A DNA stretch of 64,000 nucleotides from Endozoicomonas sp. SESOKO1 (GTDB lineage: Bacteria; Pseudomonadota; Gammaproteobacteria; Pseudomonadales; Endozoicomonadaceae): the NCBI RefSeq assembly GCF_024606265.1, contig NZ_JAHHPP010000389.1:1-64000 (forward strand), given 5' to 3'. Under the pieces are notes generated by a model. That model did no database searches. It worked only from the letters and a program-made list of their open reading frames with translations, and was not told where the DNA came from. Both the position numbers and the translations under genes were made by a program. This document shows positions 28,658-36,583 of this stretch, one piece after another. Each line of letters opens with the position of its first letter. The stretch's first letter is position 1.

Positions 28658-29263
28658 ATGAAAAAAGTCATTCTCACTCTGATAATTTCTTTGGGGGTAA
28701 CGGGCGTAGCCTTTGCCAAAGGGGATGCCGCCGCAGGCAAGAGCAAAGCGACAACCTGCGCTGCCTGCCATGGCGCTAGAGGGATCAGCCTTGCTCCGAA
28801 CTGGCCAAACCTTGCGGGTCAGGGTGAGCGTTACCTGATCAAACAGATCACTGAAATCAAGGACGGTGAGCGCGCTGTTCCAGAGATGATGCCCTTTGTC
28901 AGTGCCCTGACCCAACAGGACATTGCTGACCTGGCCGCTTTCTATGCCAGCCAGCCAGCGCCACAGGGAGCAACAGATGCAAAGTACGTCTCAGTGGGTG
29001 AAGCGCTCTATCGTGGTGGAGACGCCAAAAAAGGCATTCCAGCCTGTTCCAGCTGCCACTCTCCCACAGGCAAGGGTAACTTTCTTGCAGGGTTCCCCCA
29101 GCTTGCGGGCCAGAAAGCAGAGTACACCGCTAAACAGCTTCATGACCTTCGTGAAGGTCACCGAACCAATGACGGTGACACCAAAATCATGAGAACGATT
29201 GCTGAGAAGATGAGCAATAAAGAAATCGAAGCCGTTTCCCACTACATCAGCGGTCTTCGTTGA
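28658..29263 (+). CDS. dihaem cytochrome c4
   Basis: This is a periplasmic two-domain cytochrome c that passes electrons to terminal oxidases. It has a Sec signal at 1-20 (cleavage after VAFA). There are two haem-attachment motifs, CAACH at 34-38 and CSSCH at 130-134, each followed by a small class I cytochrome domain with a distal Met region (EMMPF, TKIMRT). The 201 residues are typical. It sits between engB and dsbA as in pseudomonads; the cytochrome c5 gene often found there is absent. With the SCO1/ctaA/cyoE block further on, it fits a respiratory chain with haem-copper oxidase. Confidence 0.95.
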   Translation: MKKVILTLIISLGVTGVAFAKGDAAAGKSKATTCAACHGARGISLAPNWPNLAGQGERYLIKQITEIKDGERAVPEMMPFVSALTQQDIADLAAFYASQPAPQGATDAKYVSVGEALYRGGDAKKGIPACSSCHSPTGKGNFLAGFPQLAGQKAEYTAKQLHDLREGHRTNDGDTKIMRTIAEKMSNKEIEAVSHYISGLR

Positions 29264-29458
29264 CCGTTTCTCATCCCTGATGACTCCTAGGAGCCTGTCC
29301 GAGAAGTCTGGTTTAAACAGGCTTCTGTCGTATTTATCTATCAAAAACAGGCTGACCAGCCTGCTTGATCAGACTTCCTTTTCGTCAGATGCTGACGTAA
29401 TGTGTCGTAAATAAAACGCCATACCCCTGAATAACAATGAAAAACAGAGGACTCCCGA

Positions 29459-30250
29459 ATGACAAAAAACAAGAAGGGTATATTGGGTATTGCTGTATTC
29501 CTGGGATTGGCCCTGGTCGCAGCGAGCTATCTGTTCAATGGCGCCCAACCGGATAAGGAAGCGACAGTTACCCGCAATACGTCCGTTGATCAGCCCCGCT
29601 CCACCGGAGGCTCAGCAAGCAGCGATACCGTATCAACATCATCTCCAGTGGTTACTCAATCCGGCCCCCCCCAATTATTTCAGCCTGGTCAGCACTATCG
29701 GGTATTATCCAGCCCAGTAAAAACAGATGCCAAACCGGAGAAGGTCGAGGTGGTCTCCATTTTCTGGTATGGATGCCCCCACTGTTACGCACTTGAACCG
29801 AAGATCGAACAGTGGCAACAAACCTTGTCTTCAGATGTTGAGTTCATTCGAACCCCGGGTTTCTTCGGCCCAAACCTTTGGCAGACTCATGCCAGGCTTT
29901 ACTATACTGTCCGCAATATGGGGCTGGAAGAAAAGGTTCATGCTGGCATTTTCAGTGAAATACAGAACCGCCGAAACCAGCTCAGGGACAGTGAACAGAT
30001 GGCCGAGTTCCTGAATCGTGAGTATGGTATTGAGCCAGCGACGTTTAATAAAGCGTTCAAGGCGTTCGGTGTGAACCATCAGCTGCAAAAAGCTTTCTCG
30101 AAACTGAAAGGTTATGAGCTGTCTGGCGTACCCGCCATTGTTATCGATGGGCGATATGTGGTTGAACCCGGACTGGCAGGATCACTGGGTAATATGCCGG
30201 TTATTGCCGATTACCTGATCCGGAAAGTTAAACAGGATCGAAAAGGATAG
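29459..30250 (+). CDS. dsbA: thiol:disulfide interchange protein DsbA, membrane-tethered
   Basis: This oxidase introduces disulfides into exported proteins. The thioredoxin-fold domain begins near 75; the active site is CPHC at 106-109 and the cis-proline is Pro225 in SGVPA. An unusual N-terminus precedes it: a hydrophobic segment (8-25) with no clear cleavage site, then about 45 residues rich in Ser, Thr and Gln. At 263 residues it is some 50 longer than Pseudomonas DsbA. That suggests an inner-membrane anchor with a flexible linker, not a soluble enzyme. AGAGGA lies 7 nt before the ATG. Confidence 0.95.
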   Translation: MTKNKKGILGIAVFLGLALVAASYLFNGAQPDKEATVTRNTSVDQPRSTGGSASSDTVSTSSPVVTQSGPPQLFQPGQHYRVLSSPVKTDAKPEKVEVVSIFWYGCPHCYALEPKIEQWQQTLSSDVEFIRTPGFFGPNLWQTHARLYYTVRNMGLEEKVHAGIFSEIQNRRNQLRDSEQMAEFLNREYGIEPATFNKAFKAFGVNHQLQKAFSKLKGYELSGVPAIVIDGRYVVEPGLAGSLGNMPVIADYLIRKVKQDRKG

Positions 30251-30405
30251 AGTCAGGCTCAATTGCAGAAGCGGTAAAAGGTCGAACGTCCGGACTTTCA
30301 ACCGCTTTATTTGGTAAATCATCGATAATTCTTTGCAGGAAATTGAACAAAAGGCCTGTAATATCTGTCAATCCTTCCCGTATCCATTTCTGACGGTAAA
30401 ATACT

Positions 30406-31281
30406 ATGTCCATTCGAACGCTTACAGGTGCCATTCGACGACGCTTGCACCGGCAGCGCTGTCAGTACCGTTCCGGGCATATTCATCACTCGGCACCGGG
30501 AGGAACCCCCTGTCAGCTGAACAAGAATACCCTCAAACTGCTCAGTTTTAATATTCAGGTGGGCATTAATACCCAGCAATACCGGCACTACCTGACCCGC
30601 AGCTGGCAACATATTCTTCCCCACGCCAACCGCCTGGCCACCCTGGACCGGATTGCCGGTGTCCTTCCTGACTTCGATGTGGTTGCCTTGCAGGAAGCGG
30701 ACGGTGGAAGTATTCGAAGTAACTTTATCAACCAGACAGAATATCTGGCCCTCAAAGGACACTTCCCTTACTGGTATCACCAGATCAACCGAAACCTTGG
30801 CAAGCTGGCACAACACAGTAATGGCTTGCTCAGCCGGTTTGAACCCGTATCGCTGGAAGACCATAAGCTGCCCGGACTGATTCCCGGCCGGGGTGCGATT
30901 GTCGCCCGCTTTGGCAACCCCGCAGAGCCACTTACGGTGGTGATGATGCATCTGGCACTGAGCAAGAGGGCAAGAAATATCCAGCTTTCCTATATCCGGG
31001 ATGTTGTACAGCACAATCAGCATGTGGTGCTGATGGGTGATATGAACACCCATGCGGATCAATTACTCAATGACTCACCGCTGAAAGAGACATCACTTCA
31101 CGCCGCACACTGGGGGCAAAATACCTTTCCCAGCTGGCAGCCAAAACGTTCTCTGGATCATATTCTGATAAGCCCTTCCCTGATTGTTCATCGTTTTGGC
31201 GTTATCAATACCCCTATCACGGACCATTTGCCGGTATCTGTGGAAATCCAGATTCCTGATTCTGTATTGATCAAGGCATGA
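30406..31281 (+). CDS. endonuclease/exonuclease/phosphatase family protein
   Basis: It is a member of the EEP (DNase I/APE1-like) metal-dependent hydrolase superfamily. Motifs in order: LLSFNIQVG, LQEADGG (metal-binding Glu), MMHLALS, LMGDMNTHAD, SLDHILIS and TDHLPVS (catalytic His). The 291 residues have an Arg-rich N-terminal 40 that is not part of the fold, so the true start may be later, though no clear internal start exists. The gene follows dsbA as in pseudomonads, where the role is unknown. Substrate could be nucleic acid, phospholipid or inositol phosphate. Confidence 0.85.
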   Translation: MSIRTLTGAIRRRLHRQRCQYRSGHIHHSAPGGTPCQLNKNTLKLLSFNIQVGINTQQYRHYLTRSWQHILPHANRLATLDRIAGVLPDFDVVALQEADGGSIRSNFINQTEYLALKGHFPYWYHQINRNLGKLAQHSNGLLSRFEPVSLEDHKLPGLIPGRGAIVARFGNPAEPLTVVMMHLALSKRARNIQLSYIRDVVQHNQHVVLMGDMNTHADQLLNDSPLKETSLHAAHWGQNTFPSWQPKRSLDHILISPSLIVHRFGVINTPITDHLPVSVEIQIPDSVLIKA

Positions 31282-31682
31282 TTTTGCTAAACGAAACAGA
31301 CACTGACTGAAGAGTCTTGTCAGGCTCTGCTGTCAGACTATATACGAGGGGTTAAAACAAGGCAGGAAAAAATAAAAAAGGCCCGATATCAAGGGGGAAG
31401 TAAGAAGGGAGATATCGGGCCTTGAAAAAACCATCACTGTTTCAGTGACAGGACGTCATTCCTGGTGACCAATATTACCTGACACACATTATTTGCCTAT
31501 CAGTAAAAAACCCGTGCCGGATACGTAATGAATCCTTGCCTGCTGCGGAATTAACCAACTTCCCGATTACCTTCGGCAGACCTTATAAAATCGATATAAT
31601 GTGGCAACGCTGTTGTCTGGCTGTTTTTATTGACCTTATCTGCAGACCATTAATTGTATAAGTTATCAACGGAGACTCAAAG
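31282..31682. other. intergenic region with a minus-strand terminator
   Basis: No protein gene. It contains a strong terminator oriented for the minus strand (31378-31423) although genes on both sides run on the plus strand. A TCACTG-AAA-CAGTGA hairpin lies at about 31436-31450. A TATAAT at 31595-31600 is a possible -10 for the next gene. The combination suggests a small minus-strand RNA of about 100-150 nt. Confidence 0.55.
31378..31423 (-). terminator. minus-strand intrinsic terminator without a known gene
   Basis: AAGGCCCGATATC and GATATCGGGCCTT are perfect 13-bp arms with a 20-nt loop. On the minus strand the stem runs directly into TTTTTTATTTTTTCC; on the plus strand only two T follow. 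It therefore terminates a minus-strand transcript. Confidence 0.8.
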
Positions 31683-32255
31683 ATGAGCCATATCAAGCTG
31701 GGTGTTTTCGGCTCAGCATTTGATCCCCCCACACTTGGACATCTGGATGTCTTACAACAGGCAGCGACCTGCCATGACTGCATCCTGCTTGCTCCCAGCG
31801 CATTTCATGCTTTCGACAAGAATCCTCTGCCATTCGGCCTTCGTCTGCAAATGCTGCAGTGCTTCATTGATGAAGCCAATGCTGGCTGCCCTCTGGAGGT
31901 TTGTGATCTGGAAGCAGAACTGCTGGAACTGAACCCCGGCAGACCCGTATACACTTTCGACCTGATGGAAGCCTTAACCAGTAAATACCAGGATAAAGCC
32001 ATGCTTTCATTTATCAGGGGGCCGGATAATGCCAGGCCTGAAACCTGGAGCCGATTTTATAAATCGACAGAAATTGAGGAAAAGTGGCCTATCTTTACCG
32101 CTACGGAACGGATTGCCATCCGAAGCAGCGATGTCCGCAGCATTCTTGAATCCGCAAAAATAGCCGATGACCTTCAGCAGGGGCTGAATATGCTGCTACC
32201 TTCTGTTCAGGCTTTTATTATCAATAACAACTTATACCAGACAGGGAACCCATGA
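31683..32255 (+). CDS. NadD-like nucleotidyltransferase
   Basis: It is a cytidylyltransferase-fold protein close to nicotinate-nucleotide adenylyltransferase (NMNAT/NaMNAT), which forms the dinucleotide in NAD synthesis. The signature GVFGSAFDPPTLGHLDVL contains the HxGH-type motif, and IRSSDVRSIL is the second nucleotide-binding motif. The 190 residues are slightly shorter than canonical NadD. The canonical housekeeping nadD normally sits beside rlmH/proA, so this could be a second, specialised copy. It overlaps the ADP-ribose pyrophosphatase gene by 4 bp, suggesting both act on NAD-related metabolites. GGAG lies 8 nt before the ATG. Confidence 0.8.
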   Translation: MSHIKLGVFGSAFDPPTLGHLDVLQQAATCHDCILLAPSAFHAFDKNPLPFGLRLQMLQCFIDEANAGCPLEVCDLEAELLELNPGRPVYTFDLMEALTSKYQDKAMLSFIRGPDNARPETWSRFYKSTEIEEKWPIFTATERIAIRSSDVRSILESAKIADDLQQGLNMLLPSVQAFIINNNLYQTGNP

Positions 32256-32884
32256 AGCTTTCAGGTCTTGATGCCAGTGATGTACAGGTTCATGAACAGG
32301 CAAACGTTTATTCCGGCTTTCTGAAACTCTTTAAATACACGATCACTCATGGACTCTTTAAGGGGGGAGTCAGTCATCCCCTGATCCGTGAAGCCACCGT
32401 TAGGCCTCCCTCTGTTGGTGTCATTTTATTTGACCCGGTTCATGACCAGGTGGTTATGGTGGAGCAATTCCGCATGGGGCCTTTTTTAAGTAACGAAGAC
32501 CCCTGGTTGCTGGAAGTGGTTGCCGGCATCAGCGAGCCCGGTGAAACGCTGGAAGAAGTTGCCCGTCGTGAAGTGGAGGAAGAAACCGGTTATCAGATTA
32601 CCTCATTAATACCGCTGTCTGATGTCTATCTCAGCCCCGGTGCAAGTAACGAAAAACTCAAGCTTTTCTGTGGCCTGGTAGACGCCACGGATGCTGGCGG
32701 TATTTTTGGCGTTGCGGATGAAGGTGAGGACATCAGGGTTCATGTTCTTTCCTTCCTGGAAGCTTATGATATGGTGAAAGATGGAAGGATTGCCAACGCT
32801 CCGGCGGTCATTGCACTGCAGTGGCTCAAGCTGCATCACCATGAGTTATGCCAACATGAAAAATTATGCCAGTATGAAAAATAA
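32252..32884 (+). CDS. nudF: ADP-ribose pyrophosphatase (Nudix)
   Basis: It hydrolyses ADP-ribose to AMP and ribose 5-phosphate, a clean-up reaction in NAD turnover. The Nudix box is complete at 92-114 (G92, E98, REVEEETGY at 106-114). VMVEQFRMG and YLSPGASNE upstream and downstream are typical of the ADPRase group. The 210 residues match NudF. It starts inside the stop of the nadD-like gene (ATGA) and overlaps the next lipoprotein gene, so three genes likely form one operon. Confidence 0.93.
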   Translation: MKLSGLDASDVQVHEQANVYSGFLKLFKYTITHGLFKGGVSHPLIREATVRPPSVGVILFDPVHDQVVMVEQFRMGPFLSNEDPWLLEVVAGISEPGETLEEVARREVEEETGYQITSLIPLSDVYLSPGASNEKLKLFCGLVDATDAGGIFGVADEGEDIRVHVLSFLEAYDMVKDGRIANAPAVIALQWLKLHHHELCQHEKLCQYEK

Positions 32885-33449
32885 AGCCTTCCCAAACCGG
32901 TTCCGGCAACGGTATGCCTTCATCTTCCTCCTGAGCGTGCTTTGCGTGACACTGACAGGATGCCAGATTTTTGCCAGTAAAATCGCCAGGCAGTATCACG
33001 ACGGCATCCCCGGCAATACTCATCTGGCAATGCTGCCTTTTATCAACCATATCGAAGTTCCCGAAGAAGAAGTCGTTCAACTCAAACGCATTCTGAAAGT
33101 TCAGCTGGCTGCAGCAGGAGTAACCAATACCACGGCTTTTCAAAAGCCAAAAACCACGCTGACACCCAGCTATCTTTCCGATATTTATGAGCTGGAGCAG
33201 GCTCAACTCTGGGCAAAACATAGAAAAATTACCATGTCGATAATGGGTGAGGTGCTTGAGTGGCAATATGATGAACAGAACCGCTTTTCAACGGCATTGC
33301 AGCTGAAAGTCTTCCACATCGACTCTGGTGAGGTAATATGGAGTATCAATGGTTTTGGTGAAGGGCGCCCGGATGAAGCCGCTTATGACGTCAACCGAAA
33401 GCTAATTACTGATCTTGTTGCTGCAATGCCGGTTCAAAAGCCAAAGTAA
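32874..33449 (+). CDS. putative lipoprotein with CsgG/LpoB-like fold
   Basis: From the ATG at 32874 the 191-residue product has a basic start, a hydrophobic core and a lipobox ending at Cys30 (LTGC). The mature part (AMLPFINHIEVPEEEVVQLKR, then an alternating strand pattern with IMGEVLEWQYDEQNRF and VIWSINGFGEGRP) is reminiscent of small CsgG/LpoB-type periplasmic lipoproteins, but the family is not certain. The frame stays open upstream to 32781 inside nudF; the later start is preferred because it puts the signal peptide at the N-terminus. The last gene of the nadD-like/nudF unit. Confidence 0.65.
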   Translation: MKNKAFPNRFRQRYAFIFLLSVLCVTLTGCQIFASKIARQYHDGIPGNTHLAMLPFINHIEVPEEEVVQLKRILKVQLAAAGVTNTTAFQKPKTTLTPSYLSDIYELEQAQLWAKHRKITMSIMGEVLEWQYDEQNRFSTALQLKVFHIDSGEVIWSINGFGEGRPDEAAYDVNRKLITDLVAAMPVQKPK

Positions 33450-33486
33450 CGGATATAATGATTCATTAAACTCGAGAGAAAAGGAT

Positions 33487-33831
33487 ATGCTCTACGTACT
33501 TAGGGATGATAACCATCAGGTGTGTGCCGTTTCCGATAAACCCCTGTCAAATGAGTGGGAACAGGCGGCGATGGATGACGAAAGCCTGAAGCTCTTTCTG
33601 CAAAATAATCCACAAATCAGCACAGGTATCATGGAGTCCTCCGATGCCGACTTTATTCGTGTACTTGAGGATGTGATTGATCTGTTAATTGATAAGCAGA
33701 TCATTCAGTTCACTGAGTTTCCTGATGTCGTTCAGGCAAAGCTGCTCAATCGCCGCAGATATCGTGAAAGCCTCAGGAGTAATACAGATACTACGCGGCT
33801 TCTGGAAGACGGTGATGACGGCATCTTTTAA
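33487..33831 (+). CDS. conserved small protein (mislabelled 'tryptophan synthase beta-like' family)
   Basis: This is a 114-residue cytoplasmic protein of unknown function, starting MLYVLRDDNHQVCAV. It matches a family found in pseudomonads that databases often mislabel as 'tryptophan synthase subunit beta like'; there is no PLP site and no relation to TrpB. The family core is visible: DADFIRVLEDVIDLLIDKQI, then a helix LNRRRYRESL and a C-terminal acidic LLEDGDDGIF. AAGGAT precedes the ATG at 33487; the frame extends upstream to 33415 without support. Confidence 0.8.
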   Translation: MLYVLRDDNHQVCAVSDKPLSNEWEQAAMDDESLKLFLQNNPQISTGIMESSDADFIRVLEDVIDLLIDKQIIQFTEFPDVVQAKLLNRRRYRESLRSNTDTTRLLEDGDDGIF

Positions 33832-34154
33832 TAAGGATCTGTCGTAATCAGAGCCAGAAGCATTGGCTTTCCGGTTTATGCTCAATGCCTGGCTCGGATG
33901 TTCGCAGACTATTTTTCAGCCGAAACCATTCCCGGAGCTGTCATTCGGGCGTTGACTGTTGGCCAGTTCTCAGGCCAGCGGCTCTGTGTTCTGTGTTTCC
34001 ATGGATACACTGGGAACCATCAGCTTTGTTTCATCAATCCTTTCTGGAAACAATCTCCCATCCAGATGATCAATTTCATGCAGCATAAAGCAAGCTATGA
34101 TTTCATAGCGCCTGATACTTATAATTGCTTCTCAATTTACACTGTTTAAGCATC
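33832..34154. other. region upstream of purU, no certain gene
   Basis: A plus-strand frame (33898-34149, 83 codons) runs nearly the whole length and overlaps the purU start region. It has no ribosome binding site, no recognisable motif and a composition that could be chance, so I leave it uncalled. I see no clear promoter or terminator. Confidence 0.4.
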
Positions 34155-35009
34155 ATGACCAGAACTTATCGTTTACTTATTTCCTGCCCGGATGCCACAG
34201 GCATCGTAGCAACCGTCAGTGACTTTATCGCCAGACACGGTGGCTGGATCGTTGAAGCCAATCATCACTCTGATCCAGTGACCGGGCGCTTTTACATGCG
34301 CAATGAAATTAAAGCAGAAAGTCTGCCTTTTTCTGTGGATGAATTTAAGGAGCACTTCACACCTGTCGCTGAAAAACTGAGCCTGGACTGGCGCATTAAT
34401 GACTCGGGGACGCCCCAGCGGCTGGCCCTGCTGGCCAGTAAAGAGGCTCACTGCCTGTCTGACCTCCTCTATCGCTGGCGCAGTGGCGACCTGAAAATGG
34501 AAATTCCCTGTGTCATCTCCAATCATGAAGCTTTGCGAAGCTATGTGGAGTGGCATGGTATTCCCTATCACCATATACCTGTGGATAAAGATGATAAGGC
34601 ACCTGCCTTTGAGAAAATGACATCAGTTCTGGAACAGTACAGTGTTGATACGGTTGTACTTGCACGTTATATGCAAATTCTGCCTCCACAACTGTGTGAG
34701 CAGTATGCCAACCGTGTCATTAATATCCACCACAGCTTTCTGCCTTCCTTTGTGGGTGCCAAACCTTACCATCAGGCTTATGAGCGAGGCGTTAAGCTGG
34801 TAGGTGCCACTTGCCACTATGTGACAGAAATCCTCGATGCTGGCCCGATCATCGAACAGGATGTGATCAGGGTTGGGCATCACCATCTGCCAGAAGATAT
34901 GGTTCGTTTAGGAAAGGATGTTGAGAAAAGTGTACTGGCCCGTGGATTAAGATATCACATCGAAGACCGGGTTATTGTTGATGGCAGGAAGACCATTATT
35001 TTAGGATAG
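34155..35009 (+). CDS. purU: formyltetrahydrofolate deformylase
   Basis: It hydrolyses 10-formyl-THF to THF and formate, supplying formate for PurT and balancing one-carbon pools. An N-terminal ACT domain (about 1-80, RLLISCPDATGIVATVSDFIA) senses ligands, glycine and methionine in E. coli. The formyltransferase domain follows with NIHHSFLPSF (Asn and His of the active site) and EILDAGPIIEQD (catalytic Asp). The 284 residues from ATG 34155 match E. coli PurU; the upstream ATG at 34125 would add a non-homologous leader. Confidence 0.96.
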   Translation: MTRTYRLLISCPDATGIVATVSDFIARHGGWIVEANHHSDPVTGRFYMRNEIKAESLPFSVDEFKEHFTPVAEKLSLDWRINDSGTPQRLALLASKEAHCLSDLLYRWRSGDLKMEIPCVISNHEALRSYVEWHGIPYHHIPVDKDDKAPAFEKMTSVLEQYSVDTVVLARYMQILPPQLCEQYANRVINIHHSFLPSFVGAKPYHQAYERGVKLVGATCHYVTEILDAGPIIEQDVIRVGHHHLPEDMVRLGKDVEKSVLARGLRYHIEDRVIVDGRKTIILG

Positions 35010-35159
35010 TTCTTGTAAGACAGCTCTTGTAAAAAGTTCTTATGGAAAAGAGTACACGATGGCCATCACTCTGTGGATAAACTGTTAAAGTCTGTGAATA
35101 AGCTATGAATACGCAGGGTATAACCAATCCATACTATCGATATCGCTCAGGGAAGAGTC

Positions 35160-35444
35160 ATGACATTAAAGCCCTGCCCCTGTTGTCGGGGTCAAGCCAT
35201 ATTTGCCGACCTCCTCATCGGCAAAGGCAGTCAAAGCGTTAAAATGTGGCAGGTCAGCTGCACGGGTTGTGGTTTATCCACAGAGATGGATGAGGATAAA
35301 AGATATACAGCAACACGCTGGAATCTTCGTCAGGAGTACGCCAGTCTGAAAATGTGGATAACATTGCTGGCAGCGCTGCTGCCAGTGTCGGTCATTATCA
35401 GCCTGTTGCTTGGGAACCTGATGGGTATCAGCCTGATCAGCTGA
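35160..35444 (+). CDS. zinc-ribbon membrane protein (Lar-like)
   Basis: A 94-residue protein with an N-terminal zinc-ribbon and a C-terminal membrane span. The ribbon uses CPCC at 6-9 and SCTGCG (Cys34, Cys37), with the A-x-x-R-W-N segment (TATRWNLR) seen in Lar/restriction-alleviation-type ribbons. The hydrophobic span covers about 66-90. Lar proteins are soluble, so a membrane-tethered ribbon is unusual. It is convergent with znuA and overlaps its 3' end by 8 bp. Function unknown. Confidence 0.65.
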   Translation: MTLKPCPCCRGQAIFADLLIGKGSQSVKMWQVSCTGCGLSTEMDEDKRYTATRWNLRQEYASLKMWITLLAALLPVSVIISLLLGNLMGISLIS

Positions 35445-36378
35445 GCTTATCATTTTTCTTCACAGCACCCTGAATACAGCTGGTGATGTTATCCACAAGC
35501 TGATTGATAAACTGCGCATAGCTTTCAGGCCCTGATTGAATATTTTCTGCTAATGGGTCAAGCACACCAACTTTGACTGAAAGTCCTTCTGTCAGCCGCT
35601 TTATGTAAGCAGGCTGGAACTGTGGCTCCCGAAAAATGCATGTGACACCCGCTTTGCCCAACTGCCCTTTCAGGCCCACCAGGTGCCGAGCCCCGGGCTG
35701 CTGCTCGGGGTTCAGTGTGAAATAGCCGGCCACTTCCAACCCATACTGCTCTTGTAAATAGCCATAGGCGTTATGAAAAACGAAAAATGGCTGCTTCCCT
35801 GACTGCTCTACTTTTTGACCGTTTCGCGAATCCGTCTGGTCCATGCTTTTCAGGAAACGATCAAGATTGCTCTGATAACGGGACTGGTTAACCTTGTCCA
35901 CAGAAACCAGCACACGGGCCATCTCTCTGGCAATAACCCTGGCGTTATCGGTACTCAACCAGATATGAGGGTCATAGTCACCATGATCATGATGCTCCCC
36001 GTGCTCATGGATATGATGCTCATCCTCTTCACTGCTGAGCAGGCGGATCCCATGAATGTCCATCATGGATACGGCTTTTACCCCCTTTGTCGAAGCCAGC
36101 ATTTTTGGCAGGAAAGTCTCCATTGCAGGACCTACCCAGAAAATAACATCAGCACTGCGCAACTTACGGGCATCAGAAGGCTTAAGGCTATGGCTATGGG
36201 GTGAGCTTCCCGGAGGCAGCAATACCTCAGTATGAGTCACCCCTTCCGTCACCGCCTGGGCAATCAGCTGCAATGGCTTGATGCTGGCCAGAACTTTTGG
36301 TGATTCTGCACTCGCACAAAAGCTGGCAGTCATTAGCATCACTGTTATCAGCAACTGTTTAATGGGGACAAACTGCAT
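35437..36378 (-). CDS. znuA: zinc ABC transporter substrate-binding protein
   Basis: This periplasmic zinc-binding protein of the high-affinity ZnuABC importer has 313 residues. The signal peptide covers 1-24 (cleavage after ASA), a zinc-ligand His is at 61 (SSPHSHSLKP), and a His/Glu/Asp-rich loop lies at about 117-134. PHIWLST carries the second ligand. The GTG at 36417 lies inside the Zur operator, so the start must be the ATG at 36378. znuC and znuB, usually divergent from znuA, are not here, so the importer genes are split in this genome or a different permease is used. Confidence 0.95.
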   Translation of the reverse strand: MQFVPIKQLLITVMLMTASFCASAESPKVLASIKPLQLIAQAVTEGVTHTEVLLPPGSSPHSHSLKPSDARKLRSADVIFWVGPAMETFLPKMLASTKGVKAVSMMDIHGIRLLSSEEDEHHIHEHGEHHDHGDYDPHIWLSTDNARVIAREMARVLVSVDKVNQSRYQSNLDRFLKSMDQTDSRNGQKVEQSGKQPFFVFHNAYGYLQEQYGLEVAGYFTLNPEQQPGARHLVGLKGQLGKAGVTCIFREPQFQPAYIKRLTEGLSVKVGVLDPLAENIQSGPESYAQFINQLVDNITSCIQGAVKKNDKLS

Positions 36379-36398
36379 ACGAAAAATGCTCTTTTGGA

Positions 36399-36420
36399 AA
36401 GCGTTATAATATAACACTTA
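36399..36420 (-). promoter_or_regulatory. Zur box (zinc uptake regulator operator) of znuA
   Basis: The core GTTATAATATAAC (36403-36415) with flanks AAGC and ACTT matches the gammaproteobacterial Zur consensus (GTTATANTATAAC). It lies 25-45 bp before the znuA ATG, where zinc-bound Zur would cover the promoter. This predicts de-repression under zinc limitation. Confidence 0.85.
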
Positions 36421-36583
36421 AATCTAAATAGGTATCAGGATGAATGGTCTACACTGAAGGCGATTAATTTTGCCCCAAAGGCTAATGGCATGAGCAAGCT
36501 TCAAACTTAAAGGGTTCTGTTGTCATACAATCAGCCTCTCTGGATTATCCCTTGGGTTATCTCAATATTATCGGGGAATATTC

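Noticed and set aside
33898-34149. Plus-strand frame of 83 codons before purU
   Set aside because: No ribosome binding site or family, and it overlaps the first bases upstream of the purU start. I cannot exclude a small gene.
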